The translations under genes were made by a program, and so were the position numbers. A model generated the notes under the pieces. That model was not told the origin of the DNA. It worked only from the letters and a program-made list of their open reading frames with translations, and did no database searches. A stretch of DNA of 64,000 nt, taken from the NCBI GenBank assembly GCA_013423325.1, contig BLJB01000055.1, positions 62,001 through 126,000 of the forward strand, given 5' to 3'. The stretch comes from Usnea hakonensis (Eukaryota; Ascomycota; Lecanoromycetes; Lecanorales; Parmeliaceae). Shown piece after piece: positions 31,443 to 43,398 of this stretch. Numbering within the stretch: position 1 is the stretch's first letter; every line of letters starts with the position of its first letter.

Positions 31443-33452
31443 TATGAGATGAGTAGAGGTTGACGAGGCGGTGGAGAATAAAGACCCGACGGGTGGGAGA
31501 GGTTCGAATGGCAGAATTGGAAGGAAGCTGCAGGACGAGGCCAAAGGCGAGGAAGAGTTACTGGAGAGTGCTGTGTAGATCGGGTATCTCGATTGAAGAT
31601 GACTGGTATATGACCTTGGAGGCTTTCATATGACCACAGTCAATGGCGCTCACTGATATTCGACAAAGGGCATCATGACATGAGCTGTGGATGCATCTAC
31701 GATGAAGAAAAAGATAAGCCAGTCAGTAGATTTTCTAGCTTCCAACATTCTGAAGCGCGAAAGCTGGCTTCATAGCCATAGACGAGCTGCACTTGCTCCG
31801 ATGAGAAGACACAAATCGAAGACACGGTCTTAGCAATACATATACCCCCTGGGCAATAGCAGAGGGTCTAGAATCTATACCACACCGTTCAGAGAATTGC
31901 CCTTGGGAAGCAATTCTTCTTTGGTAAATATACTGCCTGTCACTGGCTTGATTGTGACAAATAACCACCTCCACCACTGTTCTTGAAATAGCTCAACCCC
32001 TATTCATCCATCATGAATTTTACGACTTTGTACCCACACCTCGGCCGTCTGTCTGGGCCGTTCTGAGCTTATTGACTGGCGTCTTTGATTCTGCACTCTT
32101 GCATGTATTGCATGATCACCTTGTACTTCACAACCTTAGCGCACTTGACTTTTGTCTGGGCCTTCCCACTTAGCGTATTTTCTCTTTGGGCTACCTAGTG
32201 CTTGTTCATCCATTCTTTCCTTACGTAATATGACTGCAGAAACTATGGTGCCTTTCTAGAAACACCATCGTGATTTATGCTTCATTGAGGACCTTCTCCT
32301 ATACCTCCAAAGATGACAGAGATAAATAGATGATCAGCACCACCGCTGGGGTCATCAACAACAAAGAAGCTGCCAATGGCAAGCTCAGACTCAACGCAGA
32401 GTTTACTTCATACCGACTTTGTTTGACATCACCGTCAACCTTTCCTCATCATATCTCGCAGTCAAAAACGCAGACTTTGTCCCGAAGATGGATCTCACAG
32501 CCCAGCCCAATGCGGATTGAACCTTTATGACAAAACAGCGAATCGCTTACGCGTCCAACTAAAAACGTAGAGAACATGGATCCGTGGAACTGGTCAGCAA
32601 GATCACGAATGTGAATAGGGGAGAATGGTAACGATGTGAAATCTCGTTGAAGAAGCTGTTTCTACGAGATGATTCCCAAGGAACATGTTTTACTTGATCG
32701 TAGGCCAGCTAGTCTCGGTCCAAGCGAAAATTGCCTTCAATCTCCATTAATAGCGAGACTTACGACGATGCCCAGATCTCATTTGGTTTCCTGGTAATTG
32801 GCCCTCCCTTTGGACGTTCAAATCACCAATCAGATTTGATTGACTCACCGAGCAGACCGCAGCCAGCATGGTCTGTAAACCTATTGGCACATTCTTCTGC
32901 CCACTTGTGCAGAGCCATGGTCGGATGAACACATCACGCATACTTGGGCGCCAGCAGTCTGAAAGTCCAGCGAAGTGCTGCAAGGTTGTTTTTGCTCAAC
33001 GTCTACCAGAAGATACAAAGATATCAAAAAGGGGGCAAATAGAGGCGCTTAGGCCTACACGTGTCCGCAATCGGAAATTCAATGCCAACTAGCAAGTGTC
33101 AGTAAAATCCTCCGGGCCAACTACATCCAAGGCTTTGACCACCTTTAGGGTCCCCCCATTGAGCCTCGACGGCAGGTCTCATTGTGCATGCTAAGCCTCG
33201 CCTGCTCGGTAGGGCATGTTACGAGCTATTAGCGAATCAAACATCGAGATTAGGGAATCAATGAATGCAGGAAACATGATTTCGACCGAAAGCGCCATTT
33301 ATCTTTTCAACGGCCGTTCTATTTACGTTGTCTCTACTGAGTGTATATCATCCATGTTCCGTTTCTCCGCTTTGCCATGCTGCTTCGCCTTCATCAAAAT
33401 CCAGTTTGCACGGCCGCCTTCACACATCATTGGATGCGCACCATCAAGTTTT
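31443..33452. other. Intergenic, 2.0 kb
   Basis: Between the AIG2-like gene and the 3' end of NDK. Several frames of 60-80 codons occur on both strands, none with a recognisable motif. No repeat or RNA gene found. Confidence 0.4.
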
Positions 33453-34297
33453 CTACTTCTCATAGATCCAGTCGTGTTGAGCCAGCTTGTATTCAAGCAC
33501 TTCGTCCTTACTAAACCACAAAGCGATCTCTTTCTTCGCACTCTCGACAGCGTCGGAGCCGTGGCAGACGTTGCGGCCAACGTCCTGTATTTCAATCAGC
33601 CATAGTCCTACGTCTTGCTGCGTTCTCATAATATGCAACTCACAATGGCGTAATCCCCACGAATGGTACCCGGGGCTGAGGCTAGCGGATTTGTGGCACC
33701 GAGCAGAGCTGTTTTTGTCAGACTCAGGCAATGGTTCTTGTGAGTATAGTAGCACGTACTGCGGCCTGTTTTGACGGCATCGCGGCCCTCCCAAACCATG
33801 GCGCAGATTGGACCGCTCAACATGTCTATTCACAACGTCAGCCAAGTCCAGATTTAGTTGTAGAACTGAGAAGACTGTTCAGGTGATTGCATACAGGTTA
33901 CGAGGCCCTTGTAGAAGGGCTTGTCTGAGAGATCCTCGTAATGCTTTTCGAGGTGCTCTTTCGGAGGAGAGACAAGTTTCATGGCGGCGAGCTTATAGCT
34001 GAAGCTATAGTCAGTTCAATTGATATGTCATGAGACTTGACCCAACGTGCCCTCGCTTCTCGAACCGTGAGATAATGTCGCCGATGAGTCCACGCTGTTA
34101 GGGGCAGACTTAGCATTCAGTCACGTCGGACCATTGGGGCTCGAAAACAGCTGATCTGAGGATAACAGGAGTCAATTGCATACTTGGACACCATCTGGCT
34201 TGATAGCAATAAAACTGTAGACAAAAGTGAGCTTCCCCAGTGAGTAGTCCATCCTTGGTGTGGCAGTCCATGATACTTACGTCTGCTCGTTTGACAT
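33453..34297 (-). CDS. NDK1: Nucleoside diphosphate kinase
   Basis: Seven exons on the minus strand: 34297-34281, 34214-34184, 34094-34051, 33998-33895, 33825-33760, 33708-33644 and 33584-33453; 459 bases, 152 residues, exactly the family length. It transfers the gamma phosphate of ATP to NDPs through a phosphohistidine, His117 in NVCHGSD. Other hallmarks are AIKPDGVQRGLIGDIISRFE across exons 2-3, KPFYKGLV, SGPICAMVWEG, LLGATNPLASAPGTIRGDYA and the C-terminal HDWIYE. Six introns in a 459-nt CDS is dense. Exon 1 is 17 nt. The third intron (34050-33999) needs a GC donor (CGAGG/GCACGT) to give EKRGYKLAAMK; no GT donor keeps the frame. The gene is divergent from glucosidase II alpha, 457 bp apart. 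Confidence 0.95.
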
Positions 34298-34754
34298 GTT
34301 TGCAAGCTTTTCCTGTTCCTTTTTGTAATTGTGGGACTGACGAAGTAGGCCTTGTGTTTTGGCGTTGAGATGTTTGAAAATGGGAGGATCTGGTGTAGAA
34401 GGTAAAATGTTTTGGTCCTCCATTTGTGGATTTATTGAATTTATTGGGGCTTCTTGGCACGCTCAATGCGGGTCGAAGGTTGTCAGGGGGAAGAGGGGGC
34501 CGGCCCGACAAAGCTCCGTGGGCTAGCCTCTTAGTATCTAGTACGAGGAGTAGGTACTTTGAACGATCTAGTACGGTAAGTCATACGTAAATTTGCGCAA
34601 CGGTCCACTTGAGATTACAGGTTACACAGTGAGAGGGAGAGGACAGTGTCGAGGAAAGTCTCCACCTTCATTCAGGTCGGTATCCCCACTTTGTCCGTCA
34701 TTCCTTTGGCGTTGGGCCATATCTCGTGGTGGAAAGGTGGATAGGGTTGGTGCC
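34298..34754. promoter_or_regulatory. Divergent promoter region, NDK / glucosidase II alpha
   Basis: 457 bp between opposed start codons. No clear TATA element in either direction. Confidence 0.5.
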
Positions 34755-37700
34755 ATGTTCTCAATTCAAAAATGGAGCCAATTGCTCTCCCTGCTTGTTA
34801 TTGTCTTCGCTCTTTTCAGATCAGCATGTATGTGTCTCCCTAAGACTCAGACAATGGACAAACCTTTGCTGAGTCAATCCAATTCCAGTCACCGTAAAGC
34901 ACGAAGGATTTAAGACTTGCGAACAGTCCGGATTCTGCAAGAGGAATCGAGCCTATGCAGACAATGTGGCCACGCTGGGCAACTCGCATGTCTCTCCTTA
35001 CACACTCTCTTCGAAAAGCCTGAAGATAGACAATGGATTAATCACAGCCGTATTACTGAAATACCTAGGTGAGGGCATACAGTCGGTAGAATTGCCTGTG
35101 AAAATTACATTCCTTGAATCTGGAGCCGCCCGAGTTACTGTGGATGAAAAGCAGCGACAACGAGGACAAATTGAGCTTCGGCATGGAAGCCAGGCTAGAA
35201 GGGAAAGGTACAATGAAGCGTCAAAGTGGGCTATCGTCGGCGGGGAGAAGCTGGACAGGTCCGCCAAAGCAGATACCTCTTCCAAAGAGACAGTCGTGAA
35301 ATATGGTCCCAACAATCGGTACAGGGTGGTCATAGGCCACTCTCCATTCTCACTTGACTTCTTTCGGGACGACGTTTTGCACGTGAAGCTCAATGGAAAA
35401 GGCCTTATGAATCTAGAACAGTGGAGACCTAAGGTCGAAAAGCCGGAAATCAAGGAAGATGCAGAGCCAAAAGAAGGAGAGCAGCCAGTCGAGCAGGGCG
35501 AGGACGAAGGTACTTGGTGGGAAGAGACATTTGGAGGAAACACCGACTCAAAACCCAAGGGTCCCGAGAGCGTTGGACTGGACATCACGTTCCCCGGTTA
35601 CGAGCATGTCTACGGTATTCCAGGACATGCAAGCTCTTTGTCGCTGAAACAAACTCGGTATGGACGCCGAGGACAATCATTACCATGGATCAGCTGACAC
35701 GTCGCAGGGGTGGTTCCGACGCTTATGACCAACCGTATAGACTGTATAATAGTGACGTGTTCGAGTACGAGATGGATAGCCCTATGACATTGTATGGAGC
35801 TATCCCTTTCATGCAGGCCCATCGGAAAGACTCTACAGTAGGCGTCTTTTGGCTTAATGCTGCCGAGACTTGGGTCGATATCGTCAAACGAAAGGTGTCG
35901 AGTAATCCGCTGAGTCTTGGTATTGGAGCCAAGACAGATACTGAAACCCACTGGTTCTCTGAGAGTGGCCTCCTAGATGTCTTCGTTTTCCTTGGCCCTA
36001 CGGCTAAGGATGTCATATCCCAGTACAGTGAGCTTACAGGATATACACAATTGCCGCAGCAATTCGCAATTGCGTACCACCAATGCCGATGGAACTACGT
36101 TACTGATGAAGATGTCAGGGATGTTGACAAGAAGATGGATCGGGCAAGAATTCCGTACGATGTCATTTGGCTTGACATCGAATACACAGATGGTAAGAAG
36201 TACTTCACTTGGGATGCTCATACATTTCCGGATCCTCAGGGGATGTCGAAACAATTGGACTCCCATGACCGAAAATTGGTCGTCATCATCGATCCGCATA
36301 TCAAGAACGAGGGCAACTACCCAGTGGTAGATGAGCTCAAGTCCAAATCTTTGGGTATCAAGAACAAGGACAGCAATCTTTACGAAGGCTGGTGTTGGCC
36401 AGGGTCCTCACACTGGGTCGATTGCTTCAATCCTGCTGCTGTTGAATGGTGGAAGTCTCTCTTTACCTACTCATCTTTTGTAGGCACCGCTGCAAATACC
36501 TTTATCTGGAATGACATGAATGAACCCTCTGTCTTCAACGGTCCAGAAACTACCATGCCGAAGGACAACCTCCATTACGGCAATTGGGAACATCGCGACG
36601 TACACAATATTAACGGTATGACCTTCGTCAACGCTACCTACCATGCTCTACTAGCCCGCGATCCGCCTGTCTCACGCCGACGCCCGTTCATCCTCACCCG
36701 CTCTTATTACTCCGGCTCCCAACGCCTTGGCGCCATGTGGACGGGCGACAACCAAGCCGAATGGTCTCACCTCGCTGCTTCGATCCCTATGATCTTGACT
36801 CACAACATTGCTGGCTTCCCATTTGCTGGCGCCGACGTGGGCGGATTTTTCGGCAACCCAAGCAAGGAGCTTCTCACCCGATGGTACCAGGCCGGCGCCT
36901 TCTATCCCTTCTTCCGCGGCCATGCTCACATTGACACCCGTCGTCGTGAACCATATCTTGCAGGCGAGCCATATACGTCCATTATAACCCAAGCGCTCCG
37001 TCTCCGCTACCAGCTACTCCCAGCTTGGTACACAGCCTTCCATACCGCCTCTGTCTCCGGCGTTCCCATACTTCAACCTCACTATTACGTGCACCCCTCT
37101 GACGAAGCTGGATTTGGTTTAGAGGACCAATTCTACCTTGGATCTACAGGGCTTCTCGTAAAACCAGTCGTCACGGAGGGCACTGAGACCGTTTCCATCT
37201 ACTTGCCTCCGGGTGAGACATATTACGACTATTTCACTTACACCACTTACGTCGGCAGCGGTAGCACTGTTGCGGTACCCGCACCATTGAATAAGATTCC
37301 TCTCTTAATGAAAGCGGGCCATATCTTCCCGCGCAAGGATCGACCACGCCGCAGCAGCGGCTTGATGCGCTGGGATCCTTACACCCTTGTTATCACGCTT
37401 AGCAGTAATGGTGAAGCAGAGGGGGACCTCTATGTCGACGATGGTGAATCCTATGACTACGAAGACGGTGCCTACATCCACCGCCGCTTCAGCTTCTCCT
37501 CTAGCACATTAAAATTTAGCGACCTTTGTGCCGAAAGTGACGTCGCGAAGCCAAGTAAGAAAAGAAAGGCTTACCTTGCAGCGATGAGCGTCGTGCGCGT
37601 CGAGAGGATTGTTATTGTTGGTGCGCCAGCGGAATGGAAGGGGAGGAGCGAGGTGAAGCTTGAGGAGGAGGGGACGAAGGCCTCGAGGATGGCGGAGTTG

Positions 37701-37793
37701 AAGTGGATCGAAGGTGATGGGAGAACGGCAAATTGTGCCGTCGTTAGAAGTCCGGGAATGGAGATTGGGAAAGGATGGACGGTTGTATTTTAA
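34755..37793 (+). CDS. ROT2: Glucosidase II alpha subunit (GH31)
   Basis: Three exons: 34755-34827, 34889-35657 and 35708-37793; 975 residues. The first exon encodes a signal peptide (SQLLSLLVIVFALFRSA). The mature start VKHEGFKTCEQSGFCKRNR is the usual N-terminus of GANAB/Rot2, which trims the inner two glucoses from N-glycans in the ER lumen as part of quality control. GH31 signatures are present: IPYDVIWLDIEYTDGKKYFT, the nucleophile Asp550 in WNDMNEPSVF, the acid/base Asp628 in MWTGDNQAEW, GADVGGFFGNP and YQAGAFYPFFRGHAH. The second intron (50 bp) falls between KQTR and GGSDAYDQPYRLYN. The beta subunit is not in this window. An acidic linker (PKEGEQPVEQGEDEG) interrupts the N-terminal domain, as in other members. 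Confidence 0.96.
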
Positions 37794-38188
37794 GACAATG
37801 GTTGAGACGGTGGGGTGATGAGAGCTCGGGAGTCAATGTTGCTCAGATGTATGTGTACTATAAGATGAAGCAATGTACGGTATGCGTGCAAAAATGGAGC
37901 GTTTGAGTTGATAGACGCAATTTGGTGTTTCTCGTGGGCTCCAACTCATCGCACTGGTGGTTCCTTCGATCACTTACGACGATTTGTACAATTGGTTCAT
38001 TGATTGACTGCCACTGGCAAATACTCTTTTCCATATTCAAGTCCACGCATGTGGTGGGCATGAAGCGGCAAAGACCCGCTTTGGAAGGCAGATGCTCCTC
38101 GCTATGCTAGAAATCAAGCAAATTGCCATGCCATACTTACATACCAGCAATTGAGTGATCCTCGTTCAAAGTGAAATGAAAACGTTCA
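37794..38188. other. Intergenic, 395 bp, convergent 3' ends
   Basis: Between glucosidase II alpha and the ULP2-type gene, whose stop codons face each other. No other feature. Confidence 0.5.
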
Positions 38189-41100
38189 TTAGTCATCAAT
38201 TACATGGACCTGCGATCTTTCGCCCACCTTTGCAGTCTCCTTGGCAGGTCTCTTCCTCCGTTTTGGTGGCTCCTTGCTCCCTTCCCGCGGTTCTTCTGAT
38301 GGCCTCTCAATCGTGAACACAATCTCCCTTTGCTCGGATGACTCCTTCAAGTCTCTTCGATCTTGTCTGCTAATCTTCCTACGCTTAGAGCGCTCAGTAC
38401 GCTCACCATGCATGTCCAGCAGGCCTTGAGTACAGTCAACAATGGGATTTGCTGAGACTTTTGCAGGATTAGGAGTAGCAAATGAGGCAGTTGCAGCTGC
38501 TTGATCGAAGATCTCCGCACTTTTCCGGTCTGTGAACGAACTCTGCGAGTCCGGGATCTCGCTCGGTAAGGTAGGAGAGTCTTCATTCTCCAACGAAAGT
38601 CGAGTAGGATCGACTACTCTAGCAGACGTCGATTCAAAGTGACCCTGTTTGCCGGAGGAGGGCGAAGGACAGGTAATGCTTGTAGGAGCTGACAGCCTTG
38701 TTTGGCTCTGGCTGTTCACTATGATGATGGATGGGTCATCTCGCTTAAATGCTGAAGCCTCTTGGTCGTGTACGCCCAAATCAACATCGTCTGAATTGTA
38801 CAAGCGTTGATATTCTGCACTTTTTTGGAATTCTCGCTCGGAAGCATGCAAAAGTTCCTCAAGATTGTCATGATCCATGTCAGGACCCTTCTCACAGGGG
38901 AGGGCAGTCTCTAAGGCTTCATCCTCAAGTGCCTTGCTCGCGGTAGTAGGGACCCTCTCTGCAACGTTGCTTTGTATATGTTGTTGCTCGACAGGCCTTG
39001 GCTGGTCATGAGCACGGGACGGGCTCGATACCAGCTTCTTGTCCTCCTTTCCGGCGACTTTTCTTGACTTTATAGCGCTTTCTTCCCTTCGCTCATTGGT
39101 TTGGATCTCATGCAGCCCTCGTACTTGATTGCGGATGCTGGCTCGTAGGTTTCCGGGCACAAGCTTTGGCCAGTCCTTCTCTTCATGTGTTTGTTGGATG
39201 GTCTTCGTGATGAAATCCTTGGGATCTGTCTCGAGACCGAGGAATGTGTCCACATAGCCAAGTAAAAACACGCCACAGTCCGAAAAGTTGTCTTGTTGAG
39301 GAATCCGCTTCGCATTAATACCCTTTATTTGTGCCTCTTTGAAATCCATGCTGCGCTTTGCCTTCGCCTCCTCGCGCAGGTAGTCTTTGAGTATCCTGAT
39401 AGTTTGACTACGCGTTTGTCCGAGTGAATCGAAGGTAATGATGGCTGGTTTTCTCGGATCAACCTTGGTAATCGGTGCTGGCAGCGACTTTCGCTGGCTT
39501 TTTTTGGACTTTGCCACGACTTGGACGCCTTCATCTTGACCATTCATGGTATCTTCTACTTCGGCGCCTGAATTCCTGGGGGAAACCGGATAGTTCTTAG
39601 CTTCTTTGGAGGCAGTAAATTCTGGCATGGTATCCTCGATCTGGGAATCAAGCATGTCCTTGTCTTCCGAGCTCGGACGTGCCTTTTCAGGACCATCCGT
39701 ATCGTGAAGGTCTAGCTCATCGCATGTAGGAAATCGTACACCATTTTCTAGGCTCATTTGAGAGAAAGACGTCCTAGTCTCCCTCTCGCTGGGCTCCTCC
39801 GCGCTTGGTATTGGGATATCAGATTTGTTACCGTGTGGTTGATCTTTAGGGCTTGATGCACGCTCTTCTGTGTCGCCAGGTCCTTGCCTTGAAATAGCGC
39901 GGCCCTCTTCATTTGGTAAAGATACCAGATCGTCGTGCAGAGCCAAGTCGTGGTCCAGTGCAGGCAGGTTGCAAATGATTGCAAGGTACCAATGGGCCTG
40001 CTCGTTGATAGGCACTATAATGTAATCGTATGTAAAAAGATCCACGGACCTAGTCCACTTCTGCACACCCTCGTAATTGAAACGCTTTTTGCCTTTGTGA
40101 GCGTTTGTCAAAGTTGCAAAGAAGAAAGTGTTGAAGAAGTAAACTCTTTTCGCGAGTTCTGGTCTCTCTTCTTCAAGTCTCTGTTCCAGATAACGCAGGT
40201 AGAAGCCTATGAGGTTGTCATTGAGGAATTCACCTTCGTCCAGACGTTCGAGATCAGACCACTCCACAGTAGTCTTCTTCTTGCCAACGTTTGGGTACGT
40301 CAGAGCCTTTTTCCAAGGGTCACCCAGACCGTGTTTCACGGAGTACTTTTCCTTCTCCGGTACCCCCTCCAAGTTTGAAAGAAAGCTTTCGCCATCAAGT
40401 ACACTCGCGTTTCTGGTAGACCGCCGGACAGTCCTCAGATGCTCGTTGTGAGCTGGCTTTAGTCTTTCAAGAAGCTTCTCGATACCACTTTCCTCTTGAT
40501 GTCCATTGGGCATTACGGGTATACGCGTTTCGGGTCGTTTCCCAGCCGTATCAGTGTTATGGGGGGTATTGCGCAGCTCATCAACTATCGAAGACCTCAA
40601 CTGCGGGCGGCTGACATTTTCTATGTCTAAAGGAGCTCGATAGCTACTAGAATTGCTGCGCTGTTTGCTGTTGGAAACCATCTCCATCTTTTCTGGTTTC
40701 CCCCCCCTGCCCAATTCTAACCGCCTCTTCTCAAAGATCTTTTGCATATGCTCACTATTTGAAGCTGTTAGATCTGGTGCAACAGTTTGCTCAAGCCCAT
40801 GAATGACGTACCTGTTCTTGCTCCTTATCTGGAAGCTATTTGAAATTTGTAGCCGTTGAAGTAGATCTTGGAGACCACGTTCAGATCGGAGTTCAAGGTC
40901 CAGCACATTATCTTCCGTCCCAGTTCTTGATGATTCAAAGCGCACTTTAGATCCTGGATTCTCCCATAAGACTTTGATCAATTTCTGAGGATGAATTCGA
41001 AGGCTACTGTGGGTAGACCGGTACCGTGAACCACACATGTGAATAAAATATGCACTCTCTTTCTCGTCGTACACGAGTGCAAGGCCTTCATCCTTGAATA

Positions 41101-42836
41101 AGTTCCCCGGAAGGCTGATTGCAGCGAGATCAACGAACCACGGCGGCTTTGTCTCTTGGTCAAGAGGTACTGGACGCGAGGGACGTCTAGGATTTCCGCT
41201 CTTGGCATCGGAGCCGACGAAATCGGACTTTATTGTGCTTGGTGCCCAGACAACAAGATCGTCCGTGGAAGACGTAGCTTTGAGAGTTGAGGACGATTGC
41301 TTCGAAGGACTGTTAGAACCCATATCTTTGGTGGAAAAAACCGCATTCGGATCTGCATTTTGTCCAACAGTCGTTGGTACGGATTGAAGTTCGTCTGCGT
41401 CAGAGCTAGCATTGACGTCCGAGCCACGACGCTTGCCATCCATAGCCACGAATTTCTGCGCAAGGCCTGGAGATCTTTCTCTGGTTGAACTCTGGGCAAT
41501 GAGCTTCTGCTTGACGTTACCGGTCGATCGAGGAGGAGGAAGCCCAGGCCTATTGAAATACGGGGATTGGGTAACGCCGGGTCGGTCTTTGAGTGTCTTT
41601 GAAGTATTTGCCTGGGTCCCAGATCCCGCAGTAGGTTGCTGCCTAGCCGTGCCCCGATACGCAGGACGCGGCACTTCTTTTGGATGAAGCTTGGTAATTT
41701 GCGACTCATCTCCTGATATGTCTATCGGATGAGACATTGACGAATGTTTGGGCGAGCGTTTTGGTGATGATGGAAGTAGACCAAGATCGGGTTGATACCC
41801 TTCATTGTCTCTACGACGCTGCTTCTTGGTCTTCGGTCTAGGGTCCATCATTCCCTCGACCTTTCTATATTCGAAGGAACCACTTCTTCTCATCGGCAGG
41901 GCTGATGTCTGGCTATTTACAGAACGGGAGGGAGCTTGACTGGGAAGTTGACTTGTGCCTTGGCTAGCGTGGAAAGATATTTCATTGGGTGATAGTTGGT
42001 CCAACGGGTCAGTCTGGCCTGAGCTTGCCGGGCTAGCCTGGTGATCCAATTTTCGTCGTTTGGCTGAAGGGGGCGTGGGAAGCGTTTCATCTCGCTCGCT
42101 CGTCTTTATTGTAGATTCAACATTGCTCCCTCTGTGTATCTCAACTGCTAGAGCTTGCTGGGTTCCACCTTTCGGGTTTGGGGTGAGCGCTGCCTTCTGA
42201 TTCACTGCTGAGCTACGGGGAAATGGGGTCTTGGAGAGGGTATTCCTTGGCCGAGGTCCCTTTGGGAAAACCTTCCTCCTGTCAGTATAGACTCTAGTCA
42301 TCGAACAGACAGAAACCAACTTTCGAGCCCATACCACCAGGTCTTGTCACTGGTTTGGCAATGGGAACAGCATCTGGATCATCTTTGCTAAAGGAGTTGA
42401 TAAGCATTGATTCAGCAAATTCAATACAGTACGACTTCATTACCCTGAGCTACCTAGCAGTCGAATCTCGTCCTCAGTAGCGGCCGAAAGCTGATTACGA
42501 GTAAGGTACGCTCTTTTTTCCGTTTCTGCATTAGAAATCTCTGGAGAGAGGGACATCCGATCCTTTCCTGGCAGGAGCAACAGTGGCGGCCTTTCTCCAG
42601 CATTGAGATAAGTACTAGGGAGTGTAGCTTGGACTAGTCAGCACGTAAGTTCAAATTATAAAATGTGTGGTGAGGCGGATTGGTATCGTAACTTGTTGCT
42701 TGATGCATAAAGACATCAAGCGCCGGGACTTACCGAGAGCCGCTTTGCTAAATGTGCCTGGGCGGAAGAGAGAGATTGTCTCCGTACCTCCTTGAGCTCT
42801 TCTAATATCAGGAACATCCATGCTTTTGGCTACCAT
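38189..42836 (-). CDS. ULP2: ULP2-type SUMO-specific cysteine protease
   Basis: Four exons by my reading: 42836-42734, 42633-42444, 42387-42321 and 42271-38189; 1480 residues with phase kept. The short 5' exons give MVAKSMDVPDIRRAQGG, then ERPPLLLLPGKDRMSLSPEI, then KDDPDAVPIAKPV, joined to VFPKGPRPRNTLSKTPF. The C48 peptidase domain starts near WSDLERLDEGEFLNDNLIGF; the triad is His880 (EQAHWYLAII), Asp1068 (ITFDSLGQ) and Cys1119 (NFSDCGVFLLGY). About 190 residues separate His and Asp, so a long acidic, disordered insert splits the fold, as in ULP2/SENP6-7 enzymes that take apart poly-SUMO chains in the nucleus. The long N- and C-terminal tails are Ser/Lys-rich. Exons 1-3 are less certain than the large exon; the start could lie upstream at 42908. 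Confidence 0.88.
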
Positions 42837-43398
42837 AAATTCCGGGGTCAGAAATTTCAGTTCCAGGCCAAGAAATATGGGTATATGGGCAAGAATAGAA
42901 AATTGCATCCAATGTTTGAGACGCTGGAAGCATTAAAGTAACATCAGACAGAGACCCATGGTGCCAGTTGCACTTTGCATAATTTAACAAGTGCAGAAAG
43001 GACTGGCAGCGACCATGTCAGAGAAGATCCTAAGAGATCGAAGACGCCGAGAATGGTGCTCGTAAATTGTGCTAGACCGAGGTCACTACTCAAGCAAGAG
43101 GTCTCAAGTGAGATGAATTGGACGAGTGCAACGATTCACTCCTTTTGGATCACTCTCTTTCCCATCTTTCTGTGGTGATTCTTATACATCAATCATGTGG
43201 GCTGTGTGTACTGTAGACTCGACGAGTCACAATTAAGTATCCAACCTGGAAAGTATTATACTAGTACAGGGCATGCCGAGGCCAATCAACATTCAACGCA
43301 AATGCAAAATATCGTGGCTTCGCTAATGACATGAAATGCAGTCGCTTTGAAGATTGAATTTCATCAGTTATCGTACACGCAACGACCCTCCCCACAGA
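42837..43398. other. Intergenic, 562 bp
   Basis: Upstream of the ULP2-type gene and downstream of the eIF4E-like gene; both are on the minus strand. Nothing else seen. Confidence 0.45.

Noticed and set aside
33216..33605. 129-codon plus frame
   Set aside because: Its 3' half is antisense to the last NDK exon, which is certain.
42651..42908. 85-codon minus frame upstream of the ULP2-type gene as a separate small gene
   Set aside because: Its MDVPDIRRAQGG part is spliced in phase to the following exons and is better read as ULP2 exon 1.
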